Shown: in pieces, positions 14,492 through 20,571 of the stretch
How the letters are laid out: every line of letters starts with the position of its first letter
Numbering within the stretch: the first letter of the stretch is position 1
Source: an uncultured Lachnospiraceae bacterium
Lineage (GTDB): Bacteria; Bacillota_A; Clostridia; Lachnospirales; Lachnospiraceae
DNA length: 20,571 nt
Reading direction: 5' to 3'
NCBI GenBank assembly: GCA_947564305.1
Contig: CANOBT010000101.1
Span: 1 to 20,571, forward strand
Made by a program: the position numbers and the translations under genes
The notes under the pieces: model-generated
Seen by the model: only the letters and a program-made list of their open reading frames with translations
The model's database searches: none
What the model was told of the DNA's origin: nothing

Positions 14492-15668
14492 AGAAATAAG
14501 GGAAAAGGTGTATGCGGCAGAAGAAGAGCTGGCACAATGGTTTCATCATTTGCATGAATATCCGGAGCTTGGCTTTGAGGAGAGAAAAACATCGGCATTT
14601 GTGGCGGAAAGATTAAAAAGCTTTCCGGGAGTGAAGGTGAAGCGGCTGACGCCGACAGGAATTCTTGGGGTTTTAGACACGGGAAGAAAAGGCAGGTGTG
14701 TTGCCTTTCGGACAGATATGGACGCACTTCCAATTGAAGAGAATGATTCCCATAGGGTCTGCTCAAAACACAGGGGAATCATGCATGCGTGTGGTCATGA
14801 CGGCCACACGGCTTCCCTCCTTATGGCGGCGAAAATATTATCGGAAATGAGAGAGGAGCTGAGAGGAGAAATCCGTTTTTTGTTTCAGCCTTCTGAAGAA
14901 ATCCAACCGGGCGGCGCTAAGGGAATGGTGGAGCAGGGAGTGCTTGAGGGAGTTGAGTACATTTTTGGACTTCATTATAGTATTGATGAATATCCGGGGC
15001 AGTTTTCTGTTCGTGCAGGAGTCAATTTTGCATCAAATGATAAGTTTGATATAACGATAGAAGGAAAAGAAGGCCATGCTGCATTTCCGCATCTGGTGAA
15101 TGATACAGTGCTGGCGGCAGTAAAGATGGCAGAGCTTTTAAATACGCTCGTGCCTCGATGTGTGGATCCTGCTTCGTCTGCAGTTTTGAGCGTGACGAAA
15201 ATTCATGGCGGGAATACTTACAATAGTCTTCCGGATAAAGTGATGATCGGCGGAACGATTCGTACATTAGACATGGAAAGCAGGGAAGTTCTAAAAGAGC
15301 GCATCGCTGACAGTGCGGAGGGACTTGAAAAAGCTACTGGCTGCAGAGTAAACGTGAAGATAGAAGAAGGCTGTACACTTTTATCAAATGAGCAGGAGCT
15401 TGCAGGGAAAATAGAAAGAGTTTTAAAAGATGCTTTTGGAGAAGAAAATGTATTCGAACACCCGCCGGTTATGGGGTGTGAAGATTTTTCGGAATATTTA
15501 AAGACGACGAAGGGGATTTATTTTCGTGCAGGAGCAAGAACAGTGGAAGAAGACGGAAGCGTGTTCCCGACCCATAACAGCGGATTTCGTTTAAATGAGA
15601 AAGCGCTTCCCTACGGCGTTATGGCTATTTTGGAAGTGATACTGGCATTTATAGAGATGGAGGCATAA
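14472..15668 (+). CDS. M20-family amidohydrolase (N-acyl-amino-acid type)
   Basis: About 398 residues, the usual size of M20D hydrolases that cleave N-acyl amino acids, hippurate or similar amides using two metal ions. The hallmarks are HHLHEYPELGFEE near the start, AFRTDMDALPI with the first metal Asp region, MHACGHDGH, FQPSEE with the catalytic Glu pair, GLHY, and near the end MGCEDFSEY and PTHNSGFRLNE with the last metal His. Starts at TTG 14469, ATG 14472 or ATG 14484 are all possible; none has a strong ribosome site, and all overlap the end of the tautomerase-like gene, so translational coupling is likely. Cytoplasmic, with no signal peptide. Next to a MetNIQ importer it probably hydrolyses the imported compound; Bacillus operons pair similar deacylases with importers for modified sulfur amino acids. 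Confidence 0.9.
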   Translation: MRRRMGKEIREKVYAAEEELAQWFHHLHEYPELGFEERKTSAFVAERLKSFPGVKVKRLTPTGILGVLDTGRKGRCVAFRTDMDALPIEENDSHRVCSKHRGIMHACGHDGHTASLLMAAKILSEMREELRGEIRFLFQPSEEIQPGGAKGMVEQGVLEGVEYIFGLHYSIDEYPGQFSVRAGVNFASNDKFDITIEGKEGHAAFPHLVNDTVLAAVKMAELLNTLVPRCVDPASSAVLSVTKIHGGNTYNSLPDKVMIGGTIRTLDMESREVLKERIADSAEGLEKATGCRVNVKIEEGCTLLSNEQELAGKIERVLKDAFGEENVFEHPPVMGCEDFSEYLKTTKGIYFRAGARTVEEDGSVFPTHNSGFRLNEKALPYGVMAILEVILAFIEMEA

Positions 15669-15670
15669 GA

Positions 15671-16654
15671 ATGAGATATATGAATATTGGAAAATCCGAC
15701 GTCAAGGCATCTGTGATCACACTTGGGGCTATGGGAATCGGAGGCGGCACGTGGTGGCGCAATTCCGATGATGAGGAATCCATAGAGACAATTCACAGGG
15801 CGTTAGAGCTTGGAATCAATACCATTGATACGGCTCCTGTTTACGGATTCGGACACAGTGAGGAAGTAGTGGGAAAAGCCATTTCGGGGAATCGTTCCCA
15901 GTATGTGATTTCTACAAAATGCGGATTATGGTGGGACGATGCAAAAGGAAGCTTTCGATTTGAAAAAGATGGTCATCGCGTGACAAGAAACTTAACGGCC
16001 CGTGCGATCCGCACAGAGATAGAGCGAAGTTTAAAGAGGCTGGGGACGGATTATATTGACATTTATTACACGCACAATCCGGCGTGTCCGCCTGTGATGA
16101 CTCCGGTGGAAGAGACAGTTGGGACGCTTATGGAATTAAAGAAAGAAGGAAAAATCCGTGCAATCGGCTCTTCCAATATGATGCCGGAGGAAATTCTGGC
16201 GTATACGTCCTGCGGTGAGATTGATATCATTCAGGGACATTATAGTATGCTGGACAGAAACGCAGAGAAAGAAATTCTTCCGCTGTGCCGGGAGAAAGGA
16301 ATGTCGTTTCACGCATATATGCCGCTGGAGAGAGGACTTTTGACCGGCAACGTAAAGAGAGATTATGTCATACAGCCGGGAGACGCCAGGGAAGATTCTC
16401 TGCTCTGGAAGCCAGGGCGTTTTCAGGAAGTTCTGGATTTTGTAGACGAACTGAATAAGATTTGCGAGGATTATCATTGTACGTGTACACATCTGGCAAT
16501 TGCTTTTCTGCATGCACAGGGCGAGGATATCAATGTCATATCAGGGGCGAGAAGGGTATTCCAAGTGGAGGATATTGCGAAAGCCTTAGAAGTGAAGCTG
16601 GAAGAAGGCGATATTCGGGAAATTGAAAAGCTGATGGCGAAGTATCATCTTTAG
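15671..16654 (+). CDS. Aldo/keto reductase
   Basis: The 327-residue cytosolic NAD(P)H-dependent oxidoreductase has the AKR barrel and its catalytic tetrad: Asp in NTIDTAPVYG, Tyr in the same segment followed by GHSEEVVGKA, Lys in VISTKCGL, and His in IYYTHNPA. GSSNMMPEEI and a late INVISGARRVFQVEDI fit the cofactor-binding side. The ATG lies two bases after the amidohydrolase stop, so the two are co-translated. It would interconvert a carbonyl and an alcohol in the same catabolic route. The DhaK/DhaL genes behind it suggest a short hydroxy-ketone or hydroxy-aldehyde as substrate, but this cannot be confirmed from sequence. Confidence 0.9.
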   Translation: MRYMNIGKSDVKASVITLGAMGIGGGTWWRNSDDEESIETIHRALELGINTIDTAPVYGFGHSEEVVGKAISGNRSQYVISTKCGLWWDDAKGSFRFEKDGHRVTRNLTARAIRTEIERSLKRLGTDYIDIYYTHNPACPPVMTPVEETVGTLMELKKEGKIRAIGSSNMMPEEILAYTSCGEIDIIQGHYSMLDRNAEKEILPLCREKGMSFHAYMPLERGLLTGNVKRDYVIQPGDAREDSLLWKPGRFQEVLDFVDELNKICEDYHCTCTHLAIAFLHAQGEDINVISGARRVFQVEDIAKALEVKLEEGDIREIEKLMAKYHL

Positions 16655-16668
16655 AAAAGGAGCTGCGT

Positions 16669-17502
16669 ATGAAAAAAATTATAAATGAAGATACATCAAA
16701 GGCTGTAGATGAGATGTTATCCGGTATGCTGGCGGCATATGGACGCTATTATGAAAGAATTGGAAATTGTAATGCTTATCGCTATAAAAATTTCAGGAGA
16801 GAGAAAGTGACGCTGGTTATTGGCGGAGGCTCTGGACATGAACCGTTGTTTGGCGGATTTGTCGGAAAGGGCTTGGCTGATGCGGTTGCATGCGGCAATG
16901 TGTTTGCATCTCCAAATCCCAATTTAATCTTTGAGACGGCAAAATCGGTGAATCAGGGAAAAGGAATTCTGTTTCTTTATGGAAATTACGAGGGAGATAA
17001 TCTGAATTTTGACATGGCAGGGGAACTTTGCGAGTTTGAAAACATTCAAACTGCGACGGTCAGGGTATGGGACGATTGCACTTCTGCACCGAAAGAGAGG
17101 GAGACAGACCGCAGAGGAATCGCAGGCAATGTATTTATTATTAAGACGGCAGGGGCCGCTTGCGATGAGGGCCTTCCTTTGAAAGAGGTCGTCAGAATTG
17201 CGGAGAAGGCGAGAGATAACGTAAGAAGTGCAGGACTGGCTGTTTCATCGGGAAGCTTGCCGGGAAATGAGAAGCCGACGTTTGAGCTTGGGGAAGATGA
17301 GATTGAGTTCGGTGTTGGGATTCATGGAGAACCTGGCGTGGAGCGGAGCAAAATGCAGCCGGCTCATGCGCTTGTTGAGAAAATGTATGAACAGTTAAAA
17401 AAGGAACTGCAATTAACAAAGAAAGATGAAGTTGCAGTTCTGGTAAATGGGCTTGGTGCAACGCCCCTTTTTGAACTGAATATCGTCTACCAAGAGGAGT
17501 GA
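16669..17502 (+). CDS. dhaK: DhaK-type dihydroxyacetone kinase subunit, C-terminally short
   Basis: The 277-residue protein carries the substrate-binding elements of DhaK: GGGSGHEP with the active-site His (His56 in E. coli), NYEGDNLNF with the catalytic Asp (Asp109 equivalent), and EFGVGIHGEPG with the His that covalently holds the ketone (His218 equivalent). It ends right after NGLGATPLFELNIVYQEE, whereas typical DhaK proteins continue for about 50 more residues with a conserved TSLDMxGxS segment. The stop at 17500-17502 lies at the ribosome site of the next gene, so the missing tail looks like a deletion that brought dhaL close. Either the protein functions without the tail or it is decaying. 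AAAGGAGC precedes the ATG. No DhaM phosphocarrier is present, so phosphorylation might use ATP directly through DhaL. Confidence 0.85.
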   Translation: MKKIINEDTSKAVDEMLSGMLAAYGRYYERIGNCNAYRYKNFRREKVTLVIGGGSGHEPLFGGFVGKGLADAVACGNVFASPNPNLIFETAKSVNQGKGILFLYGNYEGDNLNFDMAGELCEFENIQTATVRVWDDCTSAPKERETDRRGIAGNVFIIKTAGAACDEGLPLKEVVRIAEKARDNVRSAGLAVSSGSLPGNEKPTFELGEDEIEFGVGIHGEPGVERSKMQPAHALVEKMYEQLKKELQLTKKDEVAVLVNGLGATPLFELNIVYQEE

Positions 17503-17511
17503 TTGATTAGT

Positions 17512-18147
17512 ATGCGAGAAATGACAGTTGAGCAGGCAACAGACATGATGTTGCATGTATGCGACGCAATTATTGGACAAAAACAGTATCTTGCAGAAGT
17601 AGACAGCAGAATTGGAGACGGTGACCATGGGGCTGGTATGGCAGGGGGGATGGAAAAAGCGAAAGCTGCTTTAGAAGCAAAACGGCCGTTTCCGGATATC
17701 AATACCATTTTTCGGACGATGGGAATGGAAATGATAGGCTCGATGGGCGGCGCGTCTGGGGTGATTTTTGGCTCTATGTTTATGGGCGGTGCTCGTGATG
17801 TTCCATCGGCACAGATTTTAGACTCGGATATTTTAGCAAAGATGATGAGAGCTTCTTTAGATGCAGTAAAGCATAGAGGAAAAGCTCAACTGGGCGATAA
17901 AACCATGGTGGACGCGTTGGAACCAGCGGTGCTTGCACTGGAAAGGCAAGCTTGTGCTGAACTGGAAGAAAGTCTAAAAGCTGCGGCATTGGCGGCGGAA
18001 GAAGGTGTGGAAAAAACAAAAGACTATGTGGCGAAATTTGGAAGAGCGAAATTCCTAGGAGAAAGAACGTTGGGATATGAGGACGCCGGGGCTGTCTCTG
18101 TACGGGTTATTTTTCAGACGATGAAAGAGTATGCAGAGGTACAGTGA
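17512..18147 (+). CDS. dhaL: DhaL-type nucleotide-binding kinase subunit
   Basis: About 211 residues, complete for DhaL. The metal-ADP site is obvious: DSRIGDGDHGAGMAGGM, followed by IGSMGGASGVIFGSMFMGGA and the late GDKTMVDALEPAV and ERTLGYEDAGAVSV, all conserved in DhaL and in the second domain of ATP-dependent kinases. DhaL receives phosphate (PTS-dependent systems) or uses ATP (LerK/DerK-like sugar kinases) and passes it to the ketone bound by DhaK. ATG 17512 is preferred over TTG 17503 because AGAGGAG (17493-17499) is properly spaced only for the former. It is the last gene of the operon and is followed by a hairpin. Confidence 0.92.
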   Translation: MREMTVEQATDMMLHVCDAIIGQKQYLAEVDSRIGDGDHGAGMAGGMEKAKAALEAKRPFPDINTIFRTMGMEMIGSMGGASGVIFGSMFMGGARDVPSAQILDSDILAKMMRASLDAVKHRGKAQLGDKTMVDALEPAVLALERQACAELEESLKAAALAAEEGVEKTKDYVAKFGRAKFLGERTLGYEDAGAVSVRVIFQTMKEYAEVQ

Positions 18148-18158
18148 GCAGAAAACTT

Positions 18159-18191
18159 ATGTGGGCAGAACCGGAAACTTCGGCTCTGCCC
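18159..18191. terminator. Hairpin closing the long operon, shared with the upstream terminator
   Basis: GGGCAGAACCG and CGGCTCTGCCC form an 11-base stem with one mismatch. The T-run after it is poor on both strands (ACATTTCTTTAT on the + strand), so strength is uncertain. It lies between convergent genes and may serve both. Bases 18159-18183 are identical to 7897-7921. Confidence 0.6.
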
Positions 18192-18205
18192 GTACATTTC
18201 TTTAT

Positions 18206-20170
18206 CTAAAGCGATTCAAAATTATATCTCCGGGGCAGTTCCCCGTCTTTCCCATGTACTTTTTTATACACCGTGCGCCACAGCTCTCCCAGAGCCTTTT
18301 CCCCTTCCCTTAAGTCATCCAGCACAAAATCCGTATGCTCAAGGTAGCCGAGGACTTCCGTTTCTCGTCCCGCATGGGACAGCGCCTGCAGATACCCAAA
18401 TCGGATGCGGCTCTCCTCCTGGAATTTTTCTGGAAGCGATTCATACATGGAGATCACCGTGTCATAAGCGTGGCACAGAAGAAGGATTTTCCAGGTCTCT
18501 TTCACGTAGGACTGGTCATGCTTTCTATAGGCATAGCCTGCTGCGATATAGGAGGCGGCCTGTTTTTCGTTGCCGGATTGTAATTCCAATACAGCAAGGG
18601 CGTGCAGCGCCCACGGATTTTCTATAATGCCGTTGGATGCGAGAAGGCATTCTTCGGCACGACGGGCATCCCCTTTTATAAAGAAACTTAATCCAAGCTG
18701 GTACTGGGCGTACCAGTTATTTTTGTTCTTTGTTTCTATAGTCTCTGCAAGGCGGTTATGCAGTGCGTCATCCGACAGGAAATCGCGGGGAGCATCTGTG
18801 ATGGGATATTCCGGAAAGATGCCGGTTTTTAAAAATTCTGCGAGTTTCCTGTAGTCTTCTTCGAGTGAAGGAGAGCCGGGCTGTGCAGAGAAGTCAAGGT
18901 GTCCAGGAAGAGCAGGTTCTTTGTAAAATTTCCGAATCGTATTTTCAAAAGCCGCGTATCCGCTGCCGGAGCAGAGAAGTTCTCCTTTCTTTTCTGCGAG
19001 TGCTTTTGTATCGGCGAGGGTCTGCTCCGGGTTAAGCTCCCGAAAGTTAAGCCGCACGATGGCGTCTATTTCGGCTTTGGTGTCTTTGTAAGGGGAGGAG
19101 GCAGCCGCGGGGGAGGTATGTATGGGGCCGTAAAGTTCCAGCCATTCCCATTCGCCGTGAGGTGCCATGGGGACGCATCCGTACTGGGTTTTTGCAAGTC
19201 CGGCCTGAATTTCTACGTATCTGCCGGCATTCTCGGTGAGAAAATCCTGCCAGTTGTCGGAGCCCTGGTTGTTTCCCCAGGAGAACAGCTTGCGACCCTT
19301 AAGGCGGCTGGTGGACATGTGCAGAAGTCCGTAGCCGTCTTTGTTAAGGTTTGCGATATATTTCGGCGCGTCCTCCGGGATATTGAAAAAATAATCAATC
19401 TGATTCGGAATGTCTTTATAAAAGCTTATGTCAATATCTCCGGCAAAGGGAGCGGGGACTTTCTGAACGCCGTCTGAAAGAATGGTGTATGCATCCGCTG
19501 CGGGAGCAATAACGCGTCCGCACTCATATTCCGGAGCGGCCATATTGCTCCACCAATACATAGGGATGATTTGCCCGGTCTGATTGGAAACCTTCATTCG
19601 GCAGTGTAAAAACGCGCTGTGCTCCTCAAGCCAGAAGTCCATCTGGTATGTCGCCTTTCGGATGCGCTCGTACTCGTACATGCGCAGGATGGGCAGCCCG
19701 CGTTCATCCTCAAGCTCTGCGGTGAATATCTGCTCCATCGTAAAAGGAGAGTGGCCGATAACGCCCATATTCCATTCCACGCCGCCGCTTACCCAGGCGT
19801 TTCGGAAGGCGAGATTGCCGGGGCGGATGACGTCGTTTGTGTAGAGAAGATTTTCGCCGGTCTTTTTATCTGTCAGCGACCAGAGCCGCCCGCCAAGTCC
19901 GGGGAGGAACACTGCTTTTAAATAGTCGTTTTCCAGGACGGCGGTGGCCATCTCTTTGTTTTCCAGGGTGCGTCTGTAGCCAGTGTACTGACGGTAAGGA
20001 TATGAGGCGTAAAGCCTTCCGTAGCCCTCGCGGATTTCATCGTCTCCGTCAGGAAAAGGCGAAACGGTGTATTGGAGCTTCGCATCAGGATTCAAATCGG
20101 GAACACTGGCAGCGGTTCCAAGGGGACTTGCGGTAAATATTTCTGTCCCGAAAGTTAAAGTTGGTTTCAT
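18206..20170 (-). CDS. DUF5107 domain protein with C-terminal TPR-like repeats
   Basis: The 654-residue cytosolic protein has no signal peptide. The N-terminal two thirds match what I know of DUF5107, a beta-sandwich resembling galactose-mutarotase-like sugar-binding domains: TAVLENDYLKAVFLPGLGGRLWSL, LLYTNDVIRPGNLAFRNAWVSGGVEWN, MYWWSNMAAPE, and HGEWEWLELYGPI. From about residue 470 the sequence turns helical with TPR-like pairs (NWYAQYQLGLSFFIKGDARRAEECL, PWALHALAVLELQSGNEKQAASYI). Such proteins are found in carbohydrate-utilisation loci, but I know no established reaction. AAAAAAGGAGGC before the ATG is a strong ribosome site, placed right after the stop of the AraC-type regulator 20 bases upstream, so the two form a - strand operon and the regulator probably controls it. 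Confidence 0.8.
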   Translation of the reverse strand: MKPTLTFGTEIFTASPLGTAASVPDLNPDAKLQYTVSPFPDGDDEIREGYGRLYASYPYRQYTGYRRTLENKEMATAVLENDYLKAVFLPGLGGRLWSLTDKKTGENLLYTNDVIRPGNLAFRNAWVSGGVEWNMGVIGHSPFTMEQIFTAELEDERGLPILRMYEYERIRKATYQMDFWLEEHSAFLHCRMKVSNQTGQIIPMYWWSNMAAPEYECGRVIAPAADAYTILSDGVQKVPAPFAGDIDISFYKDIPNQIDYFFNIPEDAPKYIANLNKDGYGLLHMSTSRLKGRKLFSWGNNQGSDNWQDFLTENAGRYVEIQAGLAKTQYGCVPMAPHGEWEWLELYGPIHTSPAAASSPYKDTKAEIDAIVRLNFRELNPEQTLADTKALAEKKGELLCSGSGYAAFENTIRKFYKEPALPGHLDFSAQPGSPSLEEDYRKLAEFLKTGIFPEYPITDAPRDFLSDDALHNRLAETIETKNKNNWYAQYQLGLSFFIKGDARRAEECLLASNGIIENPWALHALAVLELQSGNEKQAASYIAAGYAYRKHDQSYVKETWKILLLCHAYDTVISMYESLPEKFQEESRIRFGYLQALSHAGRETEVLGYLEHTDFVLDDLREGEKALGELWRTVYKKVHGKDGELPRRYNFESL

Positions 20171-20190
20171 GAATCGAAAAGCCTCCTTTT

Positions 20191-20571
20191 TTAAAATTTA
20201 CCCTCAGCCATCGCTTTGATGGAAGAGGCGTAGTCAGAGGGTGTCATGCCGGTTTCTTTTTTGAAACGGCGTGAGAAGTAATGGATGGATGTGTAGCCGA
20301 GCCGTTCAGAAATCTGCGTGAAATTCAGCCGTTCCGTCCGGATCAGTTCTTTGGCGGTATCTATCTTCATCCGGGAAAAATATTCTATAATACCCACTCC
20401 ACATCGCTCGCGGAAGATTTTCTGAAGCTGAGAGCGCCCGATTAAATTATCGTGGCAGATTTGCTCAATGGTGAGGTGGGTGCTCACGTTGTTTTCAAGA
20501 TAATCGGTGATGCGGCTGAATGAAAACGCTAATCCCCCAGCTATGCTGGGGAGAATAGAGTAAGCAGTAGC
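20191..20571 (-). CDS. AraC-family transcriptional regulator, C-terminal part (5' end outside window)
   Basis: The - strand frame is open to the window edge, so the GTG near 20487 is internal and the N-terminal sensing part lies outside. The visible 126 residues contain the two helix-turn-helix motifs of AraC regulators: the first around LTIEQICHDNLIGRSQLQKIFRERCGV, the second around NFTQISERLGYTSIHYFSRRFKKETGMTPSDY, the classical family signature. It binds DNA and usually activates sugar-related genes in response to a ligand. Its target is probably the DUF5107 gene directly downstream, together with anything co-transcribed. Confidence 0.92.
   Translation of the reverse strand, partial: ATAYSILPSIAGGLAFSFSRITDYLENNVSTHLTIEQICHDNLIGRSQLQKIFRERCGVGIIEYFSRMKIDTAKELIRTERLNFTQISERLGYTSIHYFSRRFKKETGMTPSDYASSIKAMAEGKF

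Noticed and set aside
18899..19477. 192-codon + strand frame opposite the DUF5107 gene
   Set aside because: Antisense shadow of a well-supported gene with a strong ribosome site; its translation shows no domain and odd composition.

Overview
The window reads as chromosomal DNA of an anaerobic gut-type Firmicute, probably a Lachnospiraceae relative. This is a guess from codon use, strong AGGAGG ribosome sites, tightly packed operons and family content (PD-(D/E)XK family 'transposase', a methionine-type ABC importer, DhaK/DhaL, a DUF5107 protein). No rRNA, tRNA, CRISPR array or complete insertion sequence was seen.

Layout. (1) 1-455: the 3' end of an AEC-family permease. (2) 456-804: a non-coding stretch packed with nested inverted repeats, leading into an Rpn/PDDEXK_2-type nuclease gene (805-1926). 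(3) 2105-7053: a four-gene accessory block on the + strand. Two AT-rich genes come first (a D12-class adenine-N6 DNA methyltransferase and an OLD-like ATPase/Toprim protein). Two genes of ordinary composition follow (an ORC/STAND-like AAA+ ATPase with a winged-helix tail and an overlapping TPR protein). It ends at a strong hairpin terminator. It looks like a defence island made of two two-gene modules. (4) 7161-7935: a repeat-rich spacer with three tandem ~21-bp units, then a small membrane protein whose N-terminus is a subtilase fragment, then a second terminator.

(5) 8058-18190: a long + strand operon with one obvious promoter. It begins with a wrecked UPF0597/CyuA-type cysteine desulfidase gene. 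Next come a GAF-PAS-degenerate AAA+-Fis regulator, a uroporphyrinogen-decarboxylase-like methyltransferase, a complete MetN-MetI-MetQ importer, a tautomerase-fold protein, an M20 amidohydrolase, an aldo/keto reductase, a C-terminally short DhaK and a DhaL. My reading (inference) is a catabolic operon. It would import an amino-acid-like, possibly sulfur-containing amide, hydrolyse it with the M20 enzyme, and process a small hydroxy-ketone by reduction and phosphorylation. A 25-base sequence that forms the operon's closing hairpin is repeated exactly in the terminator just before its promoter.

(6) 18206-20571, - strand: an AraC-family regulator (cut by the window edge) followed 20 bases later by a DUF5107/TPR protein, which converges on the long operon.

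The best candidates for something undescribed are the methyltransferase/OLD-like pair beside the AAA+/TPR pair, and the importer-amidohydrolase-AKR-DhaKL operon with its degenerate sigma-54-type regulator.
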